From a virus, in the IMG/VR virus record IMGVR_UViG_3300008012_000002, positions 1-59,735 of that record: a DNA stretch of 59,735 nt. One strand, written 5' to 3'. A program made the translations under genes and the position numbers. Position 1 is the stretch's first letter. Each line of letters starts with the position of its first letter. This document shows positions 6,647-15,997 of this stretch, piece by piece. Under the pieces are notes generated by a model. It was not told the DNA's origin, ran no database searches, and was given only the letters and a program-made list of their open reading frames with translations.

Positions 6647-7776
6647 TGGGTAAGAACAAGATCTGTCTTGCCATGATCGTTAAGAACGAAGAGCAGGACA
6701 TCCGAAGATGCCTAGACAGCGTTAAGGATCATATCGACTACTGGGTTATATCAGACACTGGGTCTGAAGACAACACCAAACAGCTTATCCAGGAAATCAT
6801 GGATGAGCATGGAGTGCCTGGAGAGCTTCACGAGCACAAGTGGAAAGACTTTTCTACCAACAGAAACTACGTCCTCGAACTCGCTAAGGAGCACGGGGAC
6901 TTTGTTTGGTTTATGGATGCCGATGACAACTTCGTGCCTCAATCCAAAAGACCCCTCAACGCTCTGGACAAAGATGAGCACGAAGGGGCGTGCATTGAAT
7001 TTCAAGTCTTAGGGTACAAGTTTACCAGAAACTGCATCATCAACGTAAAGCACAACTGGGCTTATCATGGCGTTCTTCACGAGGTTTTAATGATCGACGG
7101 GGAGCCAACCCCAACCCCTCAAATTACAAACTGTCACATCGTTGCTAGGTCTTCACCAACCAAAAGGGCTGAAACTGAAGAGGAGAAGTACAGACAAGAT
7201 GCAAAGATTCTTTTGAAGGAGTATAAAAAAGATCCTAGCAATACCCGAACCATATTCTATTTGGCTCAGTCATACAGGGACTGTGGGGATCACGCTAAAT
7301 CTATCAAGTACTACAAAGAAAGACTGAAGCATCCAGACAAAGGCTTTAAGGATGAGCTTGAGATTTCTGCAATAGAGCTTACAAAGGGAATGGTTAAGCT
7401 TGGCAAGAGTCCTGCTGATTGTTTGTACTGGGCTATGAAGGCGTGGGAATACAATCCATACAGGATTGAACCAGCCATTCTTTTGATGGAGATCTACATG
7501 ATGCAAGACATGTACTTCGCTGCTTTTGCAATAGGCCAAGCCGCCTCAGGCATATCAGATCCAAACAAAGTCGGTCTTCATCACAACAGCTACGACAGAA
7601 AAGTCAGGTTCAGAGCTCACTACTCTTACGCTTGTTATAGGATAGGACTGTACAATCTTTCGGTTGCTAATATGGAGAACGTTCTCAAGGAGGAGATGAC
7701 GGAAGAAGAAAGGCAATCACATGAAAAACACTACAAGGTCTATAAGAAGGCAATGGAAAAGGCTTTTGATCAATGA
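6646..7776 (+). CDS. Family 2 glycosyltransferase with a TPR-like C-terminus
   Basis: A 376-residue protein. Residues 1-100 show the GT-A fold of family 2 enzymes: ICLAMIVKNEE at 6-16, an aromatic/Asp strand WVISDTGSEDNT at 33-44, and the metal/nucleotide-sugar DxD motif in WFMDADD (88-94). Residues about 180-370 form repeated helical pairs resembling TPRs (for example YLAQSYRDCGDHAKSIKYYK). This GT2-TPR layout is common in bacteria and phages. It may glycosylate virion proteins, host surface or DNA; the substrate cannot be told. It overlaps the second glycosyltransferase by 4 nt. Confidence 0.9.
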   Translation: MGKNKICLAMIVKNEEQDIRRCLDSVKDHIDYWVISDTGSEDNTKQLIQEIMDEHGVPGELHEHKWKDFSTNRNYVLELAKEHGDFVWFMDADDNFVPQSKRPLNALDKDEHEGACIEFQVLGYKFTRNCIINVKHNWAYHGVLHEVLMIDGEPTPTPQITNCHIVARSSPTKRAETEEEKYRQDAKILLKEYKKDPSNTRTIFYLAQSYRDCGDHAKSIKYYKERLKHPDKGFKDELEISAIELTKGMVKLGKSPADCLYWAMKAWEYNPYRIEPAILLMEIYMMQDMYFAAFAIGQAASGISDPNKVGLHHNSYDRKVRFRAHYSYACYRIGLYNLSVANMENVLKEEMTEEERQSHEKHYKVYKKAMEKAFDQ

Positions 7777-8528
7777 TTGTAGCGTCCTTTACAACGTCTC
7801 CTTCTCGCATTCATAAGTGCGAAAAGACAGTGGACTCCATCTTAAATCAAGAAGTTGCTCCAGACATTGTTCTTTTGAACATTCCAGAAAAGTACAGGGG
7901 GTCATCCGAGTACTCAATTCCAAAATTTGTTTCTGATAAAGTAATTGTAAACGTTATTAAAAACGATTTAGGACCAGGTACAAAGGTGCTTGGATCTCTG
8001 ATGTATTGCAACTCAAACAACATAACTCCTGAGAAACTGATTTACTTTGACGATGATGTCGTCTACCCAAAGGGAATGATTGGGTCTATGCTTATGTGCT
8101 CAAAAAAAGGAAGGGTTGTTGGAGCCTCTTGTTTTGACGCTTTTTCCAACTCTCAAGTTGGGATATTTTTTCACAGGTCGAATGTATCTCACCAGGTGGT
8201 CGAGGGCTTTGCTGGCGTGTGCGTTGACTACAAAGACCTAGACGGACTTTTGGAGTATTTTGAATCGCTTCCAAATACCGAAGAGGTTCTGAGGTCTGAC
8301 GATCTGTACCTGTCATTGTTTTATCACGAAAAAAAATGCTCAATAAGACCAATAGATATGCCAGGGGTCTACAGTTTTGTTGACCTATTTAGTGAGGGTA
8401 GGATTCTTGAATATGGAAATGAAGGTGATGCACTTCACAATCAAGAGGTTAGCAATGTTGAGCGGTATTTATATGCCGCGAGACAGATATCTGAAACTAG
8501 AAACGTGTCTTTACCAAACCTCCCCTAA
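7773..8528 (+). CDS. GT-A-type glycosyltransferase-like protein
   Basis: A 251-residue protein beginning MIVASFTTSPSRI, followed by strand-like segments and LIYFDDDVVYPKGMI at 89-103. The DDD at 93-95 matches the DxD site of GT-A enzymes that transfer hexoses. The later EGFAGVCVDY and RSDDLYLSLF segments fit the acceptor half. It lies between the GT2-TPR gene and terminase with 1-4 nt overlaps, so the pair probably acts in one modification pathway. The exact family is not certain. Confidence 0.75.
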   Translation: MIVASFTTSPSRIHKCEKTVDSILNQEVAPDIVLLNIPEKYRGSSEYSIPKFVSDKVIVNVIKNDLGPGTKVLGSLMYCNSNNITPEKLIYFDDDVVYPKGMIGSMLMCSKKGRVVGASCFDAFSNSQVGIFFHRSNVSHQVVEGFAGVCVDYKDLDGLLEYFESLPNTEEVLRSDDLYLSLFYHEKKCSIRPIDMPGVYSFVDLFSEGRILEYGNEGDALHNQEVSNVERYLYAARQISETRNVSLPNLP

Positions 8529-10645
8529 TGCTAATTGACGTCAAAGGATATGAAGATAAAGCTGTTGTTCTGGACCCTGGGGGTTCAGTGGGAGAGATCA
8601 TCGAACTCCATGGGGTTCTCGTTGCTCTACCAAAGAAGCCGTCCAGATCTGAGATTCTCTTCCATGACAAACCAAAGAAGATGCAGATGTGGCAAAGGAC
8701 ACCTATGCCCGAGGAACTGCAAAGGCTTGGAAGTATGGATGAGTGGTTCGAACAGCCTTCCGAGTTTCGAAAGCGCTTTTCTCCTTTCATCGAAAAAGAG
8801 TTTGAGCGCAGGCGTAACGGTGTTTGGTTTTACAACAATGGCGTCCCTACGTACATTACAGGGAGACATTACATGCTTCTCCAGTGGTCGAAAATCGACA
8901 TTGGGTATCCTTACTATCTTGCCTTCCAGCGTGAAATCTTTATCCACATGGCTGCGTGCGAAGCTGATCCCCGTTGTCTCGGTCAGCTTTATACTAAGTG
9001 TCGCCGTTCTGGGTATACTAATATCTGTTCTTCTGTACTTGTCGACGAAGCTACGCAGGTTAAGGATAAGCTGCTCGGAATACAGTCGAAGACTGGTAAG
9101 GACTCACAGGAGAACATCTTCATGAAGAAGGTCGTTCCGATCTTCAAGTCATACCCATTCTTCTTCAAGCCTATTCAGGACGGTACTACCAACCCTCGTA
9201 TGGAGCTTGCGTTCAGAGAGCCATCAAAAAGAATTACCAAGAGTAATAAAATTTCAAGAAGAGGTGACGCCCTGAATACAATCATCAACTGGAAGAACAC
9301 AACTAACAACGCTTATGACGGTGAGAAGCTACACCTTCTGTATCTTGATGAGGCAGGCAAGTGGGAAAAGCCAGTCGACATTCGTGAGGCTTGGCGTATT
9401 GAGCGTACGTGCCTTATCGTGGGTCGCAAGATTGTGGGAAAGGCTATGGTGGGTTCTACTGTGAATCCTATGGACAAAGGCGGCAACGAGTATAAAGATC
9501 TTTGGGAAGATTCAGACCCATCAAAACGAAATGCAAATGGACGCACACGTAGTGGCCTCTACAGAATTTTTATCCCAGCTTACGAAGCATTGGAGGGATT
9601 TTTCGACGTTTATGGAAACCCAGTCGTGGACGATCCTAGTGGGGACGTGGCTGGGATTGATGGCGACGATGTTCCTTCTGGCGCGAAATCCTTTCTCAAG
9701 AACGAAAGGGACAGCCTCAAAGACGACCCATCGGAACTCAATGAGGTAACTCGACAGTTTCCATGGACAGAAGAGGAAGCCTTCAGGGATAGCATCGAAG
9801 GCAGCCTATTCAACATCGGGAAGATTTATCAACAGATCGATAGTAACAACAATCTATATCCCAATCCAGTAGTAGTTGGTAACTTTATGTGGAAGGAGAA
9901 AGACAAGGAAGTTGTGTTCTCTCCGACACCCAACGGGAGGTTCAGGGTTTGCTGGCACCCAAAGGTGGAAAACAGAAACAAGTACTATGAAGAAAGAGGT
10001 AAGAAGAAACCTGGAAATCATCTTGTGGGTTGTGGTGGTGTTGACTCTTATGACCTTGACCAAACGGTGGATGGACGAGGCTCGAAGGGAGCTCTTCACA
10101 TGTACAACAAGTTCAACATGGATGCACCGTCCAACATGTTTATTGTGGAGTACGCATCTAGACCTGACCTCGCCAGCATCTTTTATGAAGACGTATTGAT
10201 GTGTGCTTTTTACTACGGCTACCCTTTGCTTGTGGAGAACAACAAGTACGGTATTGTAAGGTACTTTGAGTCAAGAGGTTACGACGAATACCTGATGGAT
10301 CGGCCTCAGTTCCTGTCCTCTGGCAGCTCAAGAGTCAATGTCAAGACGAAAGGTATACCTTCTAACTCTCAAGATGTGATTCAATCTCACGCCCATGCTA
10401 TCGAGTCATACATCCATGATCACGTAGGCATCAACCCCAAAACAGATGAGTTCGGTAAGATGTACTTCAACCGAACACTAGAAGATTGGATTGGCTACAA
10501 CATCACAAATAGAACAAAGTTTGACTTGACAATCAGTTCTGGATTGGCTCTTCTTGGGGCGCAGAAAACAAAAGAAAAGCCAAAGTCAACCTTCATTGAT
10601 AAGAAGTTTTTCCGCAAACACAAGACAAAAGAGTGGCACCGCTGA
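8528..10645 (+). CDS. terL: Terminase large subunit
   Basis: A 705-residue packaging motor. The ATPase half has a deviant Walker A (KCRRSGYT, 157-164), a strong Walker B (LHLLYLDEAGKWE, about 268-280) and the coupling motif GSTVNP (309-314). The nuclease half has GVDSYDLDQ at 504-512 as the first RNase-H-like acidic motif, followed by FIVEYASRP (538-546) and VENNKYG. The layout matches phage TerL of podoviruses and crAss-like phages. Its Walker A lacks the usual GK(T/S), as in several viral terminases. It directly precedes the portal gene. Confidence 0.92.
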   Translation: MLIDVKGYEDKAVVLDPGGSVGEIIELHGVLVALPKKPSRSEILFHDKPKKMQMWQRTPMPEELQRLGSMDEWFEQPSEFRKRFSPFIEKEFERRRNGVWFYNNGVPTYITGRHYMLLQWSKIDIGYPYYLAFQREIFIHMAACEADPRCLGQLYTKCRRSGYTNICSSVLVDEATQVKDKLLGIQSKTGKDSQENIFMKKVVPIFKSYPFFFKPIQDGTTNPRMELAFREPSKRITKSNKISRRGDALNTIINWKNTTNNAYDGEKLHLLYLDEAGKWEKPVDIREAWRIERTCLIVGRKIVGKAMVGSTVNPMDKGGNEYKDLWEDSDPSKRNANGRTRSGLYRIFIPAYEALEGFFDVYGNPVVDDPSGDVAGIDGDDVPSGAKSFLKNERDSLKDDPSELNEVTRQFPWTEEEAFRDSIEGSLFNIGKIYQQIDSNNNLYPNPVVVGNFMWKEKDKEVVFSPTPNGRFRVCWHPKVENRNKYYEERGKKKPGNHLVGCGGVDSYDLDQTVDGRGSKGALHMYNKFNMDAPSNMFIVEYASRPDLASIFYEDVLMCAFYYGYPLLVENNKYGIVRYFESRGYDEYLMDRPQFLSSGSSRVNVKTKGIPSNSQDVIQSHAHAIESYIHDHVGINPKTDEFGKMYFNRTLEDWIGYNITNRTKFDLTISSGLALLGAQKTKEKPKSTFIDKKFFRKHKTKEWHR

Positions 10646-10651
10646 TTTTAG

Positions 10652-10659
10652 TATATTTG
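10652..10659 (+). promoter_or_regulatory. Bacteroidota -7 box (TATATTTG) upstream of the portal gene
   Basis: TATATTTG lies 7 nt before the portal ATG and after the terL stop, giving an essentially leaderless transcript. Confidence 0.72.
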
Positions 10660-10666
10660 TGCCAGC

Positions 10667-13117
10667 ATGTACAACAATAAACTTAAGAATTCTACTGGCT
10701 TTCCAGACCCTCTAGCAAGCAGAGGAGAGAAGGAGAGTGAGGAGTATGGCCTGAGATATGCAAAGGCCATCGAAGCTCAGTGGGGTAGTGTGGAGCAAGA
10801 CACATCTCTTCTTAGGCAGAGGTCTAGGACCTTTGAAAAGAATAGGGCGTATGCCAACGGAACCCAAGATACTGGTATCTATAGGCAGCTTCTGACCAGT
10901 CTCGACCCAAACAACGGTGACGGGACCATGCTCAACCTGGACTTCACGCCAGTGCCCATCCTACCAAAGTTCGTGCGCATCGTGGAGAACAAGATCATGT
11001 CGGGTAATCCATACCCAAACCTTGAGGCGGTTGATCCGCTTTCATCTTCCGAGAAAGACAGGGAGAGAAGAAAGGTTGAGATGATCATCAAAAAAAAGAA
11101 ACAGCTTAAGGACATCAACTCCAAGATTGGTCTGGACATCAGTAAGGCTGAGAAGCTACCAGAAACCCTTGAGGAGGCGGAGATCTTTATTGAAAACAAC
11201 GTAAAGTCTTCTGGGGAGATTGCGGCTCAACTTGCAACTCAGCTAACCCTGAAGTGGAATGACTTCCACGACTCTGTTTACAGGAGGTGTGTTCACGATA
11301 TAACTACGTTGGGCATGGCTGTGGTAAAGAGAACAAATGATCCCAACTACGGAATTAAGACTGACTACGTAGATCCCATTAAGTTTGTTCACAGCTACAC
11401 TGAAGACCCCAACTTTAACGACTTAGTTTACGCTGGACATATTAGACAGATCCCCATTTATGAACTTAAGCGTATCGCTGGAGATCAGTTCACCGAAGAG
11501 GAATACAAGAAGATTGCTCAAAAGGCAGCGTCTAAGTACAACTACAATGTCGGTAAGCTCAACGAAACGTTTTACGACAGGAAGAGAAATAAAACCAGGT
11601 TCGGTTATGACGAGTATATGATCGACATCATGGACTTTGAGTTCAAGGTTGTCGAGACAATGTACTTCGAGGAGAAGCCTAGCCAGTACGGAAACGTTGG
11701 CTTCTACCAGAGAAAAGGACCAAGCAAGTCTGTGTACAACAAGTCTATCAGTGAGATTGACAATGAGGTTGTTTACGGGGGTAGCTACATCCTTGGATGC
11801 GAAATGATGTTCGATTACGGACTGAAGACCAACGTGCCAAAGAATATGCACGACCTGTCTCGTGCCTGCCTTTCTTACTCAGTAGCAGCTACAAACTTGG
11901 AGAACATGATTCCCAAGTCCATGGTTAACAGCTGCATTGGGTTTGCAGACCAACTTCAGCTTACTCACCTTAAGATCCAGCAAGCCATCTCAAAGGCAAA
12001 GCCCGACGGCATTATCATTGATATCGAGGGACTGGAGAATGTACAGCTCGGTAAGGGGGGAGAACTACAGCCCCTTGAACTGCACGACATCTACGAGCAG
12101 ACTGGTGTGTTCTACTACAGAAGTAAGAACCCTGACGGAGGTTTCCAGAACCCGCCAATCAGAGAGATTGGAAATGCAGTAAGAAACATCAACGAGTTTA
12201 TTGGCATCTACAACCACTACCTGAGACTTATCCGTGACGCAACGGGAATCAATGAAGTGATGGATGCGACGTCACCAAACAGCAATGACTTGGTGGGTGT
12301 GCGCAATCAGGCCTTGGCTGCTGCAAACAACGCTATTGGAGATATCACTAATTCATCTACAATGTTGTTTAAGAAGGTGTGCTCCGATATCGTCAAGTGC
12401 GTTCAGATCATCCCAAGAGATTCCGTTCTGTTTAGATCCTACTCTAACGCGATCGGAAGCGATAACATGGATATGATCTCTACGTTCGAGAAGCTGTCTC
12501 TGTACAACTTCGGGGTGATGGTCGTTAAGGAGATGGAAGAAAGCGAGAGACAGTACCTGGAACAAAACATCCAAGTATCACTCGCTCAGAAGGAACTCGA
12601 CATCGAAGACGCAATCGCCATTAGACAGCTTAAGGACTTAAGTCAAGCTGAAAGATTGCTGGTCGTTAGACGCAAGAAGCGGGTAGCAATGAACCAGCAG
12701 ATTGCTATGCAAAACTCTCAACAGCAAGCTCAGATTCAGCAGCAGTCAGCAATGGCGGCATCACAAGCTAGACAGCAGGAGCTGCAGATGCAGACTCAGC
12801 TCAAGCTCCAGGAGATGCAAGCTAAGATGCAGATGGATATGGAGATGGAAAGAGCTAAGCATGAGATGCGCAAGGAGATCGAAATGATCAAGGCCCAGGC
12901 TACGCTCGGATTCAGAACAGAAGATCAGGAGTTCAAAGAGAAGCTTGAGGTTCTCAAAGAAGACAGAAAGGACGACCGTGTGAAGAAGCAGGCTGTCCAA
13001 CAAAGCAAGCTCATCTCACAAAGGGATGGAGTAAGAGGAGAGCTCCAGTCAGAGGACGAAGGACTCGCTGGAGAGGTACAACAAATCGTAAACCAAATCA
13101 CTGATGGCGAAGGTTAA
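10667..13117 (+). CDS. Portal protein
   Basis: An 816-residue protein, within the size range of large crAss-like portals. The N-terminal 330 residues contain the wing/clip-like alternation with a Lys-rich coiled stretch near residue 145. The central part has Asn/Asp/Tyr-rich strands and a helix-rich stem region (FIGIYNHYLRLIRDATGINE). The C-terminal 130 residues form a very long Gln/Met/Lys-rich coiled coil, like the barrel or tunnel extension of podovirus portals. Position after TerL and before the capsid cassette supports the call. It forms the dodecameric gate for DNA. Confidence 0.85.
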   Translation: MYNNKLKNSTGFPDPLASRGEKESEEYGLRYAKAIEAQWGSVEQDTSLLRQRSRTFEKNRAYANGTQDTGIYRQLLTSLDPNNGDGTMLNLDFTPVPILPKFVRIVENKIMSGNPYPNLEAVDPLSSSEKDRERRKVEMIIKKKKQLKDINSKIGLDISKAEKLPETLEEAEIFIENNVKSSGEIAAQLATQLTLKWNDFHDSVYRRCVHDITTLGMAVVKRTNDPNYGIKTDYVDPIKFVHSYTEDPNFNDLVYAGHIRQIPIYELKRIAGDQFTEEEYKKIAQKAASKYNYNVGKLNETFYDRKRNKTRFGYDEYMIDIMDFEFKVVETMYFEEKPSQYGNVGFYQRKGPSKSVYNKSISEIDNEVVYGGSYILGCEMMFDYGLKTNVPKNMHDLSRACLSYSVAATNLENMIPKSMVNSCIGFADQLQLTHLKIQQAISKAKPDGIIIDIEGLENVQLGKGGELQPLELHDIYEQTGVFYYRSKNPDGGFQNPPIREIGNAVRNINEFIGIYNHYLRLIRDATGINEVMDATSPNSNDLVGVRNQALAAANNAIGDITNSSTMLFKKVCSDIVKCVQIIPRDSVLFRSYSNAIGSDNMDMISTFEKLSLYNFGVMVVKEMEESERQYLEQNIQVSLAQKELDIEDAIAIRQLKDLSQAERLLVVRRKKRVAMNQQIAMQNSQQQAQIQQQSAMAASQARQQELQMQTQLKLQEMQAKMQMDMEMERAKHEMRKEIEMIKAQATLGFRTEDQEFKEKLEVLKEDRKDDRVKKQAVQQSKLISQRDGVRGELQSEDEGLAGEVQQIVNQITDGEG

Positions 13118-13442
13118 TCTAGATACAGCTTCACGGCTTGACATTACATGCAGGAAGGGAGATACTTTTTCCCTTGTTATTGATTTCGGAGAAGCTATCT
13201 CTGCGACAGCCTCAAACTACTCGATGAAAGTAGCCGAGACAGACACTTCTGGATCTTTCGAGTTTACCTCCACCTCTGGCAACTTTAGCCCATCAGGAAA
13301 TAAACTCACCATTTCCATCGCAGCCTCAACGACCTCGACATGGGACTCTGGGAACTACGTTTACGATCTTCAAGAGAGCGACGGTGGCGTAGTGCAAACC
13401 AGACTGTACGGCTCATTTGTGATCAATGAAGATGTAAGCTGA
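13104..13442 (+). CDS. Small beta-sandwich (BppU/Ig-like) virion protein
   Basis: A 112-residue protein overlapping the portal gene by 14 nt. Pattern: TCRKGDTFSLVIDF near the N-terminus, repeated Thr/Ser beta strands, and YVYDLQESDGG...TRLYGSFVI at the end. This matches small beta domains found in baseplate or fibre-anchor proteins (BppU N-terminal-like). The adjacent fibre gene overlaps by 1 nt, so it may anchor or chaperone the fibre. Confidence 0.7.
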   Translation: MAKVNLDTASRLDITCRKGDTFSLVIDFGEAISATASNYSMKVAETDTSGSFEFTSTSGNFSPSGNKLTISIAASTTSTWDSGNYVYDLQESDGGVVQTRLYGSFVINEDVS

Positions 13443-15994
13443 TGGCTTCCGTCAACATTGTCCAAGGAACCACCCCTGTGGTAAAGGTGACTGGAAGCTC
13501 GGTCCCCGAGATTAAAGTTACAAACCCTACCGTCAACGTTGTTAAGGTAGTCGGTGGTACGCTTTCGTTTGAGAATGTAACTATCCCGAGCGTCCCCTCT
13601 GGCGGGCTTGAGTATCAGTTCCTGACTTCAGAGAATGATGAAGGTACGTGGGATTACGTTCAAAACATTTTTGTTGAGGTACAAAACGGAACAGCGGGAT
13701 CTATCTCAGAGGGGACACCGATATACGCTGTTGGTCTTAGCGGCAATAGAATTACAGTAGGTTTAGCTTCTGCTAATTCCTCGACCTCTATGCCTTGCAT
13801 TGGTATTCTTTACCAAACGCTTGCTGTCGGGGCTCATGGATACGCAGTGACCGCAGGCGTTTACAAGAAGACTATTAGTGGTCTTACTGGAGTGTCTGTT
13901 GGGGATACCATTTACGTAGGGTCTAGTGGCGGTTTAACCACTACCAAGCCTTCGCACCCAGACTTGATTCAGAACATTGGTGTTGTCCTGAAGACAAACG
14001 GTAGTAACATTCAGAAGATGAAGGTGTCTGCCATTGACAGGGTGAACGACGTACCGAACATCACTCAAGGCAAGTTCCTTATTGGTGGATCTTCATACGC
14101 TGAAGAGTCTGCATACACACTACCGACATCTGACGGAACTCAGAATCACTACCTGAAGACAGACGGAAGCGGAGCTGTCACCTTTAATCAGATTGCTTAC
14201 TCTGAAATCTCTGGAGTCCCAACGCTCCCAGCAAACAACGGAGAGCTTTTGATTGGGGGTACCAGTGGAGTCAACATATCCACGCTTACAGCAGGTACTG
14301 GTATTACCATCGCTAACGCTGATGGTCAGATCACCATTACGAGTACCGTTTCAGAACCTGGAGCAGATACTCACTTGGGTAACGCAAACCTCACGTTGAC
14401 TGCTGACAGGACTCACGATCTTGACGGAAACTACCTTTACTTCAAGGACGGTGCTGATCCTATCCTGTACTTAGCCGATGGAACAAACAGAGTAGGCGTA
14501 AACACCACATCTCCAGATCAAGCTCTTCACGTAGCTGGACAAATTAAGATTGACGACGGGTCAAACCCATACACCTTCCCAGCGGCAGACGGGTCATCGT
14601 CTGAAATTCTTATTACAGATGGTAGCGGAACTTTGTCCTTTACTGTCAATAACACTGTAGGGTTGGCTGATGTGTCCGCGACTGCAGCTGACACAGCGGG
14701 AGATGTTCTGATCTGGGATAACACAAATACAGAGTGGGTTCCCAACAACCTTACTGCAGGCACTGGCATCACAATCACAAATGCTGACGGTAGCGTTACG
14801 ATTGCATCTACTGGCACTGACCTTACGGTAGAGGAGGTGGACGGAACTCCAAGTGTTTCAAGTGTCTCGACAATCAAGGTTACAAACGGAACACTTACCG
14901 ACAACGGTAGCGGGGTGGTGACTATCGACACTGGAGGTGCAGACACCCACATAGGAAATACAAATCTAACTGTTCCATCGAGCACCATTAGAACCTTAAG
15001 CTTTGGGTCTAATTCTATACTTGATCTAAACTTTGACCAAAACACTAACACTGGTCTTAGAATACAAAGTGTGACTGGTGCTAGTACGCACTCAATGTTG
15101 ACCGTAGGAAGGGTGGCAGCTGACCAGTACGGTACCACCGTTACGGGAGAACTTATCGTTGAGGACGATCCTTCCGCTAGTAAAAGAAATAGTCTTACCT
15201 ACGCCTCCAATGGAGGTCAATTAAGACTTTTTGGTCCGACGACTATGACGGCGGATTACAGCATTGTGTTCCCCTCTTCTAGTCCAGGAGCAAACAGTAA
15301 AATTCTTGAGTCGGACTCCTCTGGAAATCTTTCCTGGATTGACACCCCGACAGGAGGTACCATTACGGTTAAGGATGTTGATGGCTCTCCAACCGTGGGT
15401 GGTGTTAATGTGATTCAGGTCACTAATGGAACGCTTACAAATAACGGGGGAGGTACAGTAACTATTGATACATCTGGAGCTGTTGATGTTTCTGGAACTC
15501 CAACAGCAGGTCAGCTTGCGCAGTGGGTGGATGTCAACACGATTGAGGGTAGTGATAGCACAACTGCTAAGCAAGTAACTGGTGCAGCTGGAGTTAGCGC
15601 GGCGGGAGACTACGGCACTGGATCTCTTATTTCTGCAAAGCTTGGAGCAAACACTGGTAGCTTGACAGCAGGTCACATCTACAGGATAGGCTCGTCGGCC
15701 TGGTCAAAAACAAATGCCGATGCCGAAGCTGATGCTGTGGGATTGATTGCAATGGCTGTAGGAACAAGCGCCTGGAACAATATGCTTCTTAGAGGTTTTG
15801 TTAAAGTGTCTGGAGCAAACGCACTCGCAGGAGGATCTATCGGTGATCCAATCTACTTGTCAACGGTTGACGGCCAAGTATCTATAAACCCACCAACGGC
15901 TACCAATCATATCTCAAGGGTCGTGGGTTATTTGATCAATACTACTGGAACAATATACTTTGATCCGTCTCAAGACTGGGTTAAAATTTCCTAA
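13442..15994 (+). CDS. Repeat-containing tail fibre / head fibre protein
   Basis: An 850-residue, Gly/Thr/Ser/Asn-rich beta protein. Repeats are visible: a module with VDGTPSV...IKVTNGTLTDNGSG...VTIDTGG near residues 465-500 recurs as VDGSPTV...IQVTNGTLTNNGGG...VTIDTSG near 640-680, and TAGTGITI(A/T)NADG recurs near 285 and 440. ADTH(L/I)GN(A/T)NLT also occurs twice. Such tandem beta modules form trimeric fibres. The C-terminal 180 residues (AGHIYRIGSSAW...) look like a separate domain. It is a likely receptor-binding fibre; no enzymatic motif is seen. Confidence 0.85.
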   Translation: MASVNIVQGTTPVVKVTGSSVPEIKVTNPTVNVVKVVGGTLSFENVTIPSVPSGGLEYQFLTSENDEGTWDYVQNIFVEVQNGTAGSISEGTPIYAVGLSGNRITVGLASANSSTSMPCIGILYQTLAVGAHGYAVTAGVYKKTISGLTGVSVGDTIYVGSSGGLTTTKPSHPDLIQNIGVVLKTNGSNIQKMKVSAIDRVNDVPNITQGKFLIGGSSYAEESAYTLPTSDGTQNHYLKTDGSGAVTFNQIAYSEISGVPTLPANNGELLIGGTSGVNISTLTAGTGITIANADGQITITSTVSEPGADTHLGNANLTLTADRTHDLDGNYLYFKDGADPILYLADGTNRVGVNTTSPDQALHVAGQIKIDDGSNPYTFPAADGSSSEILITDGSGTLSFTVNNTVGLADVSATAADTAGDVLIWDNTNTEWVPNNLTAGTGITITNADGSVTIASTGTDLTVEEVDGTPSVSSVSTIKVTNGTLTDNGSGVVTIDTGGADTHIGNTNLTVPSSTIRTLSFGSNSILDLNFDQNTNTGLRIQSVTGASTHSMLTVGRVAADQYGTTVTGELIVEDDPSASKRNSLTYASNGGQLRLFGPTTMTADYSIVFPSSSPGANSKILESDSSGNLSWIDTPTGGTITVKDVDGSPTVGGVNVIQVTNGTLTNNGGGTVTIDTSGAVDVSGTPTAGQLAQWVDVNTIEGSDSTTAKQVTGAAGVSAAGDYGTGSLISAKLGANTGSLTAGHIYRIGSSAWSKTNADAEADAVGLIAMAVGTSAWNNMLLRGFVKVSGANALAGGSIGDPIYLSTVDGQVSINPPTATNHISRVVGYLINTTGTIYFDPSQDWVKIS

Positions 15995-15997
15995 TTG

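Noticed and set aside
14527-15138. 203-codon open frame on the minus strand inside the fibre gene
   Set aside because: It is antisense to a clearly coding repeat protein; its composition (Val/Pro/Ser runs) mirrors the codon pattern of the plus-strand gene and it has no leader or promoter.
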